Of a DNA stretch of 64,000 nt, positions 56,374-64,000 are shown piece by piece. The first letter of the stretch is position 1. Every line of letters begins with the position of its first letter. The notes under the pieces were generated by a model. It was not told where the DNA came from and did not search any database. It saw only the letters and a program-made list of their open reading frames with translations. The DNA comes from Ancalomicrobiaceae bacterium S20. Its GTDB lineage: Bacteria > Pseudomonadota > Alphaproteobacteria > Rhizobiales > Ancalomicrobiaceae. The stretch lies in NCBI GenBank assembly GCA_040269895.1, contig CP158568.1, forward strand, positions 2,512,716 through 2,576,715, written 5' to 3'. The position numbers and the translations under genes were made by a program.

Positions 56374-56835
56374 TCACTTCACGACGAACTTGCCGACCAT
56401 GCCCTTGTCCTTCAGCCCGTCGACCCACCACTCGTAGGTGCCGGTCTTCACGGGCGTGAAGTTGACTTCGATCGTGCCCTGATCGTCGAACTCGAGCCAG
56501 GCGGGCGGACCGGCCATGTGGATCTCGAGCTTGTTCACGACGATCTGGTCGACCCAGACCGAGCGGAAGAAGCCCGGCGCCATGAACTTGTATTCCTTCT
56601 CGCCCTTGGCGGTGATGTTCAGCCGGTAGCCCTTGCCGGTCTCCAACTCGATCGTCTGGCCCGAGACGGCATAATCGTTCTGCTTGCCGTCGCCGAGTTC
56701 GATCGCCGGGAGCGCGGTGCGCCCCTTCATCAGATCGCCGGCGGCATGCGCGGGCGCGGCGCCGACCATCGGCAGCGCGAGCGCCATGAGGGCGAGCGCG
56801 GCACAGCGGGTCGCGAGGGCGTGGGACAGTCGCAT
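56374..56835 (-). CDS. exported cupredoxin-like protein without evident copper ligands
   Basis: A 153-residue protein with a signal peptide (LATRCAALALMALALPMVGAAPAHA) and a beta-sandwich body resembling small cupredoxins: NITAKGEKEYKFMAPGF, and the C-terminal GTYEWWVDGLKDKGMVGKFVV, the place where blue copper proteins carry C-x-x-H/H-x-x-M. Here the loop has only a Met and no Cys or His, so copper binding of the classic type is unlikely. GGAGGA precedes the start at 56835. Function unknown; it may be a periplasmic scaffold or metal chaperone of altered site. Confidence 0.7.
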   Translation of the reverse strand: MRLSHALATRCAALALMALALPMVGAAPAHAAGDLMKGRTALPAIELGDGKQNDYAVSGQTIELETGKGYRLNITAKGEKEYKFMAPGFFRSVWVDQIVVNKLEIHMAGPPAWLEFDDQGTIEVNFTPVKTGTYEWWVDGLKDKGMVGKFVVK

Positions 56836-56999
56836 CGGCGTTCCTCCTGACGGTTCGATCGAACCGTCGCCTTGTTGGCCTATTGCCAGATGACCAGAAC
56901 CTGACAGACGGGCCACAGAGTGCCGGAGGCACGGCCCGCGTCAAGGCCGCGGGCCGGGATTTCTTCTCATAAGATATTGATAAAAATGGGCAATGTCAG

Positions 57000-57692
57000 T
57001 CAGACCGCCAAGCCACGCGCCCGGGCGATCTCGGCCTTCATCCGGCCGATCACCGCGGCATAATCCGCCTCGCCATAAATGGCGCTGCCCGCCACGAAGG
57101 TGTCGACGCCGGCTGCCGCAATGGCGCCGATGTTGTCGACCTTGACGCCGCCATCGATCTCGAGCCGGATCGGCCGGCCACTGTCGTCGATCAGGCGGCG
57201 CACGGCCTTCGCCTTGTCGAGCACCGACGGGATGAAGGCCTGGCCGCCGAAGCCCGGATTGACCGACATGAGCAGGATCATGTCGAGCCGGTCCATGACC
57301 CAGTCGAGGACGCCGAGCGGCGTGCCAGGATTGAGCACGAGACCGGCCTTGCAGCCCTTCTTGGCGATCAGGTCGAGCGAGCGGTCGACGTGCTCGGAGG
57401 CTTCGGGATGGAAGGTGATCAGGTCCGCCCCGGCATCGGCGAAGGCCTCGATCATGGCATCGACCGGCTTCACCATCAGATGCACGTCGATCGGCGCCTT
57501 GGTGACGGGCCGGATCGCCTTCAGGACCAGCGGCCCGATGGTGAGGTTCGGGACGTAGTGGTTGTCCATCACGTCGAAGTGGATCCACTCCGCGCCGGCC
57601 TCGATCACGGCCTCCACCTCGGCGCCCAGACGCGCGAAATCGGCCGACAGGATCGAGGGGGCGATAACGGGATCGAACATGGACAGTGTCAC
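57000..57692 (-). CDS. rpe: ribulose-phosphate 3-epimerase
   Basis: A 230-residue TIM-barrel epimerase of ribulose 5-phosphate and xylulose 5-phosphate. Metal-binding and catalytic residues are in [51 protein letters not shown] and [16 protein letters not shown] at 57692 overlaps the pentapeptide gene stop by four bases (GTGA), suggesting coupled translation; an ATG at 57680 is also possible. It lies in the order fba, pentapeptide protein, rpe on the minus strand. Confidence 0.96.
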   Translation of the reverse strand: MTLSMFDPVIAPSILSADFARLGAEVEAVIEAGAEWIHFDVMDNHYVPNLTIGPLVLKAIRPVTKAPIDVHLMVKPVDAMIEAFADAGADLITFHPEASEHVDRSLDLIAKKGCKAGLVLNPGTPLGVLDWVMDRLDMILLMSVNPGFGGQAFIPSVLDKAKAVRRLIDDSGRPIRLEIDGGVKVDNIGAIAAAGVDTFVAGSAIYGEADYAAVIGRMKAEIARARGLAV

Positions 57693-58030
57693 TCGGGCAG
57701 CGGGCCGGCTGCGGGATCCGCGGGCTCGGCCGGTTGGTGGGCCCGCCAGAGGGCGAGCAGGTCGGTGACGGCGACGCCGTCGATGGTCATGCCGTCATAG
57801 CGGCCGCCGGAGAAGGCCGTGCCGGCCAGGTTCACGTCCGAGACACGCCAGCCGGACATGTTGGCGTTCGAAATCCGCCAACCGGCGCAGTTCACGTCGT
57901 CGAGCGTCGTGCCGGCCAGATTCACGTTGTGGAACGTGCAGCCGGAGATGTTGACGTCGTCGAACTGCGAGCCGGACAGGTCCGACTTGGTGACGGCGAG
58001 CACTTCCTTGGTGCGATCCAGCTTCAGCAT
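57689..58030 (-). CDS. pentapeptide-repeat protein
   Basis: A 113-residue protein with about eight pentapeptide units of A(D/N)LxX type between residues 18 and 85 ([48 protein letters not shown]), which fold into a right-handed quadrilateral beta helix. A short hydrophobic helix follows. Some such proteins bind DNA gyrase, but small ones like this have no known role. Start 58030 ([13 protein letters not shown]) is preferred by pattern. The stop overlaps the GTG of rpe, and fba is 98 nt upstream, so it may be part of the sugar-phosphate transcript. Confidence 0.85.
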   Translation of the reverse strand: MLKLDRTKEVLAVTKSDLSGSQFDDVNISGCTFHNVNLAGTTLDDVNCAGWRISNANMSGWRVSDVNLAGTAFSGGRYDGMTIDGVAVTDLLALWRAHQPAEPADPAAGPLPE

Positions 58031-58128
58031 GCGTCCGCTCCCGATCTGCTCTCCCGGCAAGGATCGGCCGCACCGTGTCACGGCGGTCGGTCCCGGACAA
58101 GCCGTCCGGACCGGCCGCCGCGAGTGGA

Positions 58129-59193
58129 TCAGTTCACGATCTGCTTCAGCGAGCCGTCGCTGTAGCGCTTGGCCATCTCGCCGAGGTCGAGTGACTTGAT
58201 CTTGCCGGCCTGGCCGGCGGTGCCGAACGCCTCGAAGCGCGCGACGCAGACCTTGGTCATCGCCTTGATGCCCTCGGAGAGATACTTGCGCGGATCGAAC
58301 TCGGCCGGGTTGGTCGCCATGACGCGGCGGATCGCGGCGGTCATGGCGAGGCGCAGATCGGTGTCGATGTTGACCTTGCGCACGCCGTGCTTGATGCCCT
58401 CCTGGATCTCCTCGACCGGCACGCCGTAGGTCTCCTTGAGATCGCCGCCATACTCGCGGATCTCGGCGAGCAGCTCCTGCGGCACCGACGACGAGCCGTG
58501 CATCACCAGATGGGTGTTCGGGATGCGGGCGTGGATCTCCTTGATGCGGGAGATCGCCAGGATGTCGCCGGAGGGCTTCTTGGTGAACTTGTAGGCGCCG
58601 TGCGAGGTGCCGATCGCGATCGCGAGCGCGTCCACCTGGGTCGCCTTGACGAAGTCGGCGGCCTGCTGCGGGTCGGTCAGCAGCTGCTCGCGGGTCATGG
58701 TGCCCTCGGCGCCGTGGCCGTCCTCCTTGTCGCCCTTCATGGTCTCGAGGCTGCCGAGCACGCCGAGCTCACCCTCGACCGAGACGCCGGCCGCATGGGC
58801 CTTCTCGACCACGGTGCGGGTCACGTCGACATTGTACTCGTAGCTCGCGACCGACTTGCCGTCGGCCTCGAGCGAGCCGTCCATCATCACCGAGGTGAAG
58901 CCGTTGTCGATCGCCGAGAAGCAGACCGGCGGGGCGGCGCCGTGGTCGAGGTGCATGACGATCGGGATGTCCGGATAGGTCTCGATCGCACCCTGGATCA
59001 TGTGCCGCAGGAAGTGGTCGCCGGCGTACTTCCGGGCGCCGGCCGAGGCCTGCAGGATGACCGGCGACTTGGTCTGGTTCGCGGCCTCCATGATGGCCCG
59101 CACCTGCTCCAGATTGTTCACGTTGAAGGCCGGCAGGCCGTAGCCGTTCTCGGCGGCGTGATCGAGCAACTGGCGCATGGATACGAGCGGCAT
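58129..59193 (-). CDS. fba: fructose-bisphosphate aldolase, class II, Calvin-cycle subtype
   Basis: A 354-residue zinc aldolase of class II, Calvin-cycle subtype (CbbA-like), interconverting fructose 1,6-bisphosphate with dihydroxyacetone phosphate and glyceraldehyde 3-phosphate, and acting on sedoheptulose bisphosphate in autotrophs. Zinc ligands appear in VMHLDHGA, and the HGSSSVP and NIDTDLR motifs bind substrate phosphate. GGAGAC precedes the start at 59193 ([10 protein letters not shown]). It is the first gene of a likely fba-pentapeptide-rpe operon. Confidence 0.95.
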   Translation of the reverse strand: MPLVSMRQLLDHAAENGYGLPAFNVNNLEQVRAIMEAANQTKSPVILQASAGARKYAGDHFLRHMIQGAIETYPDIPIVMHLDHGAAPPVCFSAIDNGFTSVMMDGSLEADGKSVASYEYNVDVTRTVVEKAHAAGVSVEGELGVLGSLETMKGDKEDGHGAEGTMTREQLLTDPQQAADFVKATQVDALAIAIGTSHGAYKFTKKPSGDILAISRIKEIHARIPNTHLVMHGSSSVPQELLAEIREYGGDLKETYGVPVEEIQEGIKHGVRKVNIDTDLRLAMTAAIRRVMATNPAEFDPRKYLSEGIKAMTKVCVARFEAFGTAGQAGKIKSLDLGEMAKRYSDGSLKQIVN

Positions 59194-59379
59194 CAGGCAG
59201 TCTCCTGTCGTCGGTTTCAAAAGGGAGTAGTCGGAACGTGTGACAAGGCTCTAACGCTTCATCCCACCCGAAAACAAGACCGAGCGTGTGCCCTGCGGCA
59301 GATTTTCCGTGGCGAATTCGTGTTTAGCGTCAATGGAGTGGAAGATGTTGCAGGCGCGAAAGAGATGGCGCCACCCGGA

Positions 59380-59823
59380 TTATGTCGCAAACTGCGAAAG
59401 GCGTACGATCTCGATCGTCTTAGGGGTCCGCATCGTGCGATCGTTCGAAAGCAGCAGATCGCACCCCGCCTCGACCGCGGTCGCGACGTGGACGGCGTCA
59501 GGCGTCTTCAAGCCGAACTCGGCCCTGTAAAGGCTACCGCGCACATAGGTTTCGCGAGTCGTAGGGCACAGCCGAAAAGCGCCGCTCTCCTCGACAAACT
59601 GCCGATAGAGCAAGACAAGGTCCGAGCGTCCCTCCCTGAATAGCGGGACCAGCAACTCGCAAAGCGTGAGCTCGCTCGTTACAATCTCAGTTTCGCCCGC
59701 CACGATGGCATCTCTTATGTCAAACAACGCTGTTCGATAAGCAGAGAAACCTTCCAGAAGATAGATGAACACCACCGTATCGAAATAGACGCGAGCGCCG
59801 CGAAGACGGGATCTCAATCCCAT
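59380..59823 (-). CDS. PIN-domain toxin (VapC-like)
   Basis: A 147-residue PIN-domain nuclease. Acidic metal-binding residues are Asp in RVYFDTVVFIYLLEG (about 15), Glu in SELTLCELL (about 55), Asp in LKTPDAVHVATA and Asp in LLLSNDRT. It is the second gene of a two-gene module: its start overlaps the last ten bases of the antitoxin gene. By family, it is a metal-dependent RNase that cuts specific RNA, usually tRNA, unless blocked. GC content is lower than the neighbouring housekeeping genes. Confidence 0.85.
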   Translation of the reverse strand: MGLRSRLRGARVYFDTVVFIYLLEGFSAYRTALFDIRDAIVAGETEIVTSELTLCELLVPLFREGRSDLVLLYRQFVEESGAFRLCPTTRETYVRGSLYRAEFGLKTPDAVHVATAVEAGCDLLLSNDRTMRTPKTIEIVRLSQFAT

Positions 59824-60143
59824 TGCCTGCGCTCGGTCTCGATATAATCGTCAACGTCCTGTGACGTTCTGAATACGCCCCGACCAGCCCCGATGTACGT
59901 CGTGATATCGGGACTGACCGAGTATGCCGGTGGAGCAGCCTCTTCCAAGCCGGCGGGGGCAGCCTCGCGTGCCGCCTCCCGCGGCAGCCCGATCTCGAAG
60001 GGAATCCGTTCGTCCACGGCGATGCGGGTCAGCAACATGCGGATCGCGTCGGAGACGGTCAGCCCCATCCCGCCGAGAACCGCCGCAGCCTGCTCCTTGA
60101 TCTCCGGGTCGACCCGAACCTGCACCAGAGCATTGTGCGCCAT
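59814..60143 (-). CDS. RelB/DinJ-type antitoxin paired with a PIN toxin
   Basis: A 109-residue protein with a ribbon-helix-helix N-terminus of the RelB/DinJ family: ALVQVRVDPEIKEQAAAVLGGMGLTVSDAIRMLLTRIAVDERIPFEI. The rest is an acidic, flexible tail (residues 55-109) expected to wrap the toxin. DinJ/RelB antitoxins usually pair with RelE/YafQ-type toxins, whereas the partner here is a PIN nuclease. GAGGAGTG precedes the start, and an operator candidate lies 28 bp upstream. It overlaps the toxin gene by ten bases. Confidence 0.82.
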   Translation of the reverse strand: MAHNALVQVRVDPEIKEQAAAVLGGMGLTVSDAIRMLLTRIAVDERIPFEIGLPREAAREAAPAGLEEAAPPAYSVSPDITTYIGAGRGVFRTSQDVDDYIETERRQWD

Positions 60144-60170
60144 GGCGGATCACTCCTCTTCTGCGCGCAA

Positions 60171-60190
60171 TGTAATGCATCTGCATGACA
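60171..60190. promoter_or_regulatory. operator candidate of the toxin-antitoxin module
   Basis: TGTAATGCA (60171-60179) and TGCATGACA (60182-60190) form an imperfect inverted repeat (eight of nine pairs) with a two-base centre, about 28 bp before the antitoxin start. Ribbon-helix-helix antitoxins repress their own operon through sites of this size. Confidence 0.6.
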
Positions 60191-60275
60191 GAAGGAAGAG
60201 TCCTCCTGAAACGCGAACGCCGCGGAGAGTGTCCGCGGCGTTCCAACCCGTGTTGCTCTCGAGCCGAAGCCCGCC

Positions 60276-62282
60276 TCACACCAGCGCCTTCACCGCCTCG
60301 ACGACCTTGTCGACCGTCAGGCCGAAGTGCAGGTAGAGCGCCTTTTCCGGCGCCGATTCACCGAAGCTGTCGATGCCGATCACCTTGCCGGTGCGGCCGA
60401 CGTACTTGTACCAGCCGCCGGTCGCGCCGGCCTCGATCGCCACGGTCGGCAGCGACGCCGGCAGGACCGCGTCCTGCCAGGCGGCGTCCTGGCGGTCGAA
60501 GACGTTGGTCGACGGCATCGACACGACGCGGGTCGGCACGCCGGCAGCAGTCAACGCGGCGGCCGCCTCGACCGCGATCTTCACTTCCGAGCCGGTCGCG
60601 ACCACGGCCGCCTTCGGCGCCTCGGCCGGCTCGACCAGCACGTAGCCGCCGCGGGCGATCTCGCCGAGCTTCGCCGCATCGCGAGCCTGCGTCGGCAGGC
60701 CCTGGCGCGACAGGGCCAGCGCCGAGGGGCCGTCCTTGCGCGACACCGCCGAGGTCCAGGCGACCAGCGTCTCGGTCGCGTCGCAGGGGCGCCAGTAGTC
60801 GAGGTTCGGGATCAGGCGCAGCGCCCAATGATGCTCGATCGGCTGATGGGTCGGGCCGTCCTCGCCGAGGCCGATGCTGTCGTGCGTGTAGACGTTGACG
60901 ACGCGCTGCTTCATCAGCGCCGACATGCGCACCGCGTTGCGGGCGTAGTCGGAGAAGACCAGGAAGGTCGCGACGAAGGGCAGGAAACCGCCGTGCAGCG
61001 CGATGCCGTTGGCGATCGCGGTCATGCCGAACTCGCGCACGCCGTAGAGCACGGTGTTGCCGGCCGGATCGCGCGAGATCGGCAGCGTGCCCTTGAAGTT
61101 GGTCAGGTTGGAATGCGTCAGGTCGGCCGAGCCGCCGAGGAATTCCGGCAGGAGCGGCGCCAGGATGTTGAGCGCGTTCTGGCTGGCCTTGCGGGTCGCG
61201 ATCGCCTCGCCCTTCTCCTGCACCTCCGCGAGCGCGGCGGCGAGCGTCGCGTCGAAGTCGGCCGGCAGGTCGCCGGCCATGCGACGGGTGAACTCGGCCG
61301 CGAGCTCCGGGTACTCGGCCGCGTAGGCCGCGAAGGTCTTCTCCCATGCGGCTTGCGCGGCGCCGCCACGGGCCTTCTGGTCCCAGGCGGCGTAGACGTC
61401 GGCCGGAACCTCGAAGGGCGCGTGGGTCCAGTTCAGGATTTCGCGCGTCTTGGCGATCTCGTCGGCGCCCAGCGGCGCGCCGTGGGCGTCCTGGTGACCG
61501 GCCTTGGTCGGCGCGCCCTTGCCGATCACGGTGCGGGCGCAGATCAGCGACGGCTTGTCGGTGACGGCGGCGGCCTCGGCCATCGCCTTGTCGAGCGCCT
61601 CGATGTCATGGCCGTCGACGCCGCGCACCACGTGCCAGCCGTAGGCCTCGAAGCGGGCCGGCGTGTCGTCGGCGAACCACTCGCCGACCTTGCCGTCGAT
61701 CGAGATGCCGTTGTCGTCGTAGATCACGTTGAGCTTGCCGAGGCCGAGCGTGCCGGCGAGCGAGGCGACCTCGTGGGAGATGCCCTCCATCAGGCAGCCG
61801 TCGCCGACATAGACCCAGGTCTTGTGGTCGACGATCGTGTGACCCGGACGATTGAACTGCGCAGCGAGCGTGCGCTCGGCAATGGCGAAGCCGACGGCAT
61901 TGGCGATGCCCTGGCCGAGCGGACCGGTGGTGGTCTCGACACCCGGCGTATAGCCGACCTCCGGGTGGCCCGGGGTCTTCGAATGGAGCTGCCGGAAGCG
62001 CTTCAGTTCCTCGATCGGCAGGTCGTAGCCGGTCAGATGCAGGAGCGCATAGACCAGCATCGAGCCGTGGCCGTTCGACATGACGAAGCGGTCGCGGTCC
62101 GGCCAGCGCGGGTCGGCCGGGTTGTGCTTCAGATACTGGCGCCACAGCACCGCGGAAATCTCGGCCATGCCCATCGGCGCGCCGGGATGGCCCGACTTCG
62201 CCTGTTCGACGGCATCCATGGCGAGCGCGCGGATCGCGGCCGTGACCGGCCAGGTCAGGTCGTTCGAGAGGGGCTTGGTCAT
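60276..62282 (-). CDS. tkt: transketolase
   Basis: A 668-residue thiamine-diphosphate enzyme moving two-carbon units between sugar phosphates. The N-terminal ThDP-binding domain shows [13 protein letters not shown] and [13 protein letters not shown] (the GDG...N-type cofactor motif), the middle domain has [17 protein letters not shown], and the C-terminal domain ends normally. Start 62282 ([13 protein letters not shown]) is set by homology. It works with rpiA, rpe and fba nearby, and supplies erythrose 4-phosphate to DAHP synthase. It is separated from the toxin-antitoxin pair by 132 nt. Confidence 0.96.
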   Translation of the reverse strand: MTKPLSNDLTWPVTAAIRALAMDAVEQAKSGHPGAPMGMAEISAVLWRQYLKHNPADPRWPDRDRFVMSNGHGSMLVYALLHLTGYDLPIEELKRFRQLHSKTPGHPEVGYTPGVETTTGPLGQGIANAVGFAIAERTLAAQFNRPGHTIVDHKTWVYVGDGCLMEGISHEVASLAGTLGLGKLNVIYDDNGISIDGKVGEWFADDTPARFEAYGWHVVRGVDGHDIEALDKAMAEAAAVTDKPSLICARTVIGKGAPTKAGHQDAHGAPLGADEIAKTREILNWTHAPFEVPADVYAAWDQKARGGAAQAAWEKTFAAYAAEYPELAAEFTRRMAGDLPADFDATLAAALAEVQEKGEAIATRKASQNALNILAPLLPEFLGGSADLTHSNLTNFKGTLPISRDPAGNTVLYGVREFGMTAIANGIALHGGFLPFVATFLVFSDYARNAVRMSALMKQRVVNVYTHDSIGLGEDGPTHQPIEHHWALRLIPNLDYWRPCDATETLVAWTSAVSRKDGPSALALSRQGLPTQARDAAKLGEIARGGYVLVEPAEAPKAAVVATGSEVKIAVEAAAALTAAGVPTRVVSMPSTNVFDRQDAAWQDAVLPASLPTVAIEAGATGGWYKYVGRTGKVIGIDSFGESAPEKALYLHFGLTVDKVVEAVKALV

Positions 62283-62471
62283 CGTCCTATCGTCTCCGGT
62301 CGGCCCGTCCGCGCACGGGTCCTCGATTTTTCGCGGCATTCTCCGACCACGGCAGGCCAAGGATGTCCAGCGAAAATTCCGCTCGGCCGGTCGGCCCGCG
62401 CGGCATGCCCGCACCCGGACCGGGCGGCGACAGGCCTCGCCCGAGAAGGCGACCAAGGGCGCGCAAACGCA

Positions 62472-62500
62472 AGAAGGCCGGCGGAAGCCGCCGGCCTTCT
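62472..62500 (-). terminator. hairpin terminator of the L,D-transpeptidase gene
   Basis: A perfect 13-bp stem (62472-62484 with 62488-62500) with the three-base loop AAG lies 39 bases after the transpeptidase stop and upstream of tkt on the same strand. It should separate the two transcripts. Confidence 0.75.
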
Positions 62501-62539
62501 CTCATCTCGAGGATCGGATCGTCGGAGCCGATCGGAGGA

Positions 62540-63163
62540 TCAGTTCACGACCACGACACGGGCGCCGACCTGAACGCGCTCGTAGAGATCGGCGACGTCC
62601 TCGTTGGTCATGCGGAAACAGCCCGACGACACGGCCTGACCGATGGTCCAGGGCTCGTTGGAGCCGTGGATGCGGTAATAGGTCGAGCCGATGTACATGG
62701 CGCGGGCGCCGAGCGGATTGTCCGGGCCGCCCGGCATGTAGGCCGGCAGGCCCGGCTGGCGGACGCGCATCTGCGGCGGCGGGGTCCAGCCCGGCCACTC
62801 GGCCTTGCGGGTCACCGAGTGGGCGCCCTGCCAGGTGAAGCCCGGGCGGCCGACGCCGATGCCGTAGCGCAGCGCGGTGCCGTCGCCGAGCACCAGATAG
62901 AGGCGACGCTCGGCGGTGTTGATGACGATCGTGCCCTTCGAGTACTTGCCCTTGAACTCGACCACTTCCTTCGGGATGGGCGTGTAGTTGCGGCCGGGAA
63001 CCGTCCCGCCCGACGAGGGCGGCGTCACGCCCGGCCCCTCGACGGCGTTACCCATGGCGTCGTAACGAACCATAACCGCCGGATTGTAGAACGCCTGCGC
63101 CGTGGTCGACGCAACGATCACACCCGACACCAGCGCAGCCGCCGCCAGCATCGACCTCTTCAT
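62540..63163 (-). CDS. L,D-transpeptidase (ErfK/YbiS/YcfS/YnhG family)
   Basis: A 207-residue exported enzyme. A signal peptide (MLAAAALVSGVIVASTTAQA) precedes a YkuD catalytic domain from about residue 75 (GTIVINTAERRLYLVLG). The active-site motif is HGSNEPWTIGQAVSSGCFRMTNEDVADLY with the catalytic Cys in SSGCFRM. Such enzymes make 3-3 cross-links in peptidoglycan or attach proteins to it, using L,D chemistry resistant to most beta-lactams. It is a single gene with its own terminator; no penicillin-binding or lipoprotein partner is adjacent. Confidence 0.92.
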   Translation of the reverse strand: MKRSMLAAAALVSGVIVASTTAQAFYNPAVMVRYDAMGNAVEGPGVTPPSSGGTVPGRNYTPIPKEVVEFKGKYSKGTIVINTAERRLYLVLGDGTALRYGIGVGRPGFTWQGAHSVTRKAEWPGWTPPPQMRVRQPGLPAYMPGGPDNPLGARAMYIGSTYYRIHGSNEPWTIGQAVSSGCFRMTNEDVADLYERVQVGARVVVVN

Positions 63164-63587
63164 ACCCGCGCCCTTTCCAGATATCGCTTCGAATCAGATC
63201 AGCCGGTCTCAAGCCCGGCACCCGCGCCATATTGTTGGCCGGGTTCAGAGGAGGCAAGCGCGACCTGCCGTTCCTTTGCCCAACATCGGTCGTCTTTGTT
63301 TCCCTGTTGTGACTTCGCAACGCCACCCCGCGTGGCGCTTCACCCGCGAAAGCTGTGGCCAGACAATTGCCGCGATGAACAAATGTTCATACCTTCCCTA
63401 TCGGCAGCAATAACAAATCCGGCAGCGACCCATAACGTTTTAAATTCGGATACGTCGCCATTTCAGTAGAATTCGGCAATCTCGACCGGGCTTAATGAAT
63501 GCCTTACCGACCGCGGATACGATGCTGGACGTCTGCAGACCGAGCGCTGTAGAGGGAAACATTCCCGCAGGGAGCCGAGGAAAGCGG
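63164..63587. other. intergenic region upstream of the L,D-transpeptidase and DUF2336 genes
   Basis: No gene is supported in these 424 bases. The part from about 63360 to 63500 is AT-richer and is the probable promoter area of the divergent genes. No hexamer pair is convincing. Confidence 0.45.
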
Positions 63588-64000
63588 ATGTTGGACAAGC
63601 TGGAGGCGATCGCGCGACAGCACTCTCCCGAGAAGCGGGGCGAGTTGCTGCTGGCGATTACCGACGTCGTGATCCGGCATGGGCTCGGCAGCCCCGAGCT
63701 CGAGAGCGCCTATGCCGATATCGTCCGCACGCTCCTGAAGGTCGCGAGCGACGACGACAAGAGCAACTTCGCGCGCCGCGTGGCGCCTCACAACGTGCTG
63801 CCGCACGATCTGGCCATGTCGCTCGCGCAGGACGAACTCGAGGTCGCACGCGACATCCTGCGGCTGTCGCCGAAGCTCGGCGAGAACGAGCTCGTCGCCA
63901 TCGTCAAGAACAATCCCGACGACTATCGCCTCGCCGTCGCGCAGCGCGAGACCTTGACCGCGAGCGTGACCAGCCTGCTGGTCGAGCTCGGCGGATTGCC
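63588..64000 (+). CDS. DUF2336 domain-containing protein, start of gene (partial)
   Basis: An open frame starting at 63588 (MLDKLEAIARQHSPEKRGELL) runs off the right edge without a stop. The repeated alpha-helical pairs (IVRTLLKVASDDDKSNFARRVAPHNVLPHDLAMSLAQDELEVARDILRLSPKLGENELVAIVK) match DUF2336, a HEAT-like repeat family found in alphaproteobacteria, sometimes linked to chemotaxis or stress. GAGG lies about nine bases before the start. At least 137 residues are present; full-length proteins have around 350-400. Function unknown. Confidence 0.82.
   Translation, partial: MLDKLEAIARQHSPEKRGELLLAITDVVIRHGLGSPELESAYADIVRTLLKVASDDDKSNFARRVAPHNVLPHDLAMSLAQDELEVARDILRLSPKLGENELVAIVKNNPDDYRLAVAQRETLTASVTSLLVELGGL

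Overview
The window is high-GC chromosomal DNA of an alphaproteobacterium, most likely a member of the Hyphomicrobiales (Rhizobiales); the family cannot be fixed from sequence alone. The clues are a phosphatidylcholine synthase, DUF2865 and DUF2336 proteins, an aquaglyceroporin-type arsenic operon, an amino acid:carrier-protein ligase, class II Calvin-subtype aldolase and DAHP synthase, and a perfect CtrA-type box. I see no insertion sequence, prophage, CRISPR array, rRNA or tRNA.

Layout. 1-6.5 kb: the end of a probable sensor kinase, then a compact cluster of carrier protein, acyl-CoA dehydrogenase homologue, amino acid:carrier-protein ligase (a truncated seryl-tRNA synthetase relative), DUF1839 protein and a cytosolic family 2 glycoside hydrolase. 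This is the least understood system here. 6.6-15.9 kb: amino-acid permease, ilvD, RecD-like helicase, Cache chemoreceptor, allantoinase-like deacetylase and small proteins, one downstream of a CtrA box. 15.9-18.6 kb: phospholipid genes psd-pssA and pcs. 18.7-28 kb: glutathione transferase, DUF2235 hydrolase with a lectin-like tail, Atm1-like ABC exporter, LOG protein, SDR/LysR pair, methyltransferase, MFS. 28-31.8 kb: a four-gene arsenic operon with two gene fusions, 4-nt overlaps throughout and a promoter implying a leaderless message. 31.8-36.5 kb: cysS-PIN-GFA-GNAT-cimA, overlapping genes on the minus strand. 36.8-50 kb: creA, DUF2865, gltX, a candidate small RNA, nadE, DODA dioxygenase, benE, DAHP synthase, GntR regulator, HAD phosphatase and kup. 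50.6-62.3 kb: gor-DUF2059-rpiA, a soluble chemoreceptor with PilZ, gph, a cupredoxin-like protein, rpe, pentapeptide protein, fba, a RelB/DinJ-PIN toxin-antitoxin pair and tkt. 62.5-64 kb: an L,D-transpeptidase and the start of a DUF2336 gene.

How genes work together. The arsenic operon encodes sensing, two kinds of arsenate reductase, an arsenic-type acetyltransferase, a channel and an exporter. rpiA, gph, rpe, fba and tkt put five sugar-phosphate enzymes within 10 kb without RuBisCO or phosphoribulokinase. psd, pssA and pcs supply phosphatidylethanolamine and phosphatidylcholine.

Caution: three genes (DUF1839, pssA, a LysR gene) each carry a single-base frameshift while the rest of each frame is intact. 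Since pssA should be essential, uncorrected assembly indels are more likely than true decay.
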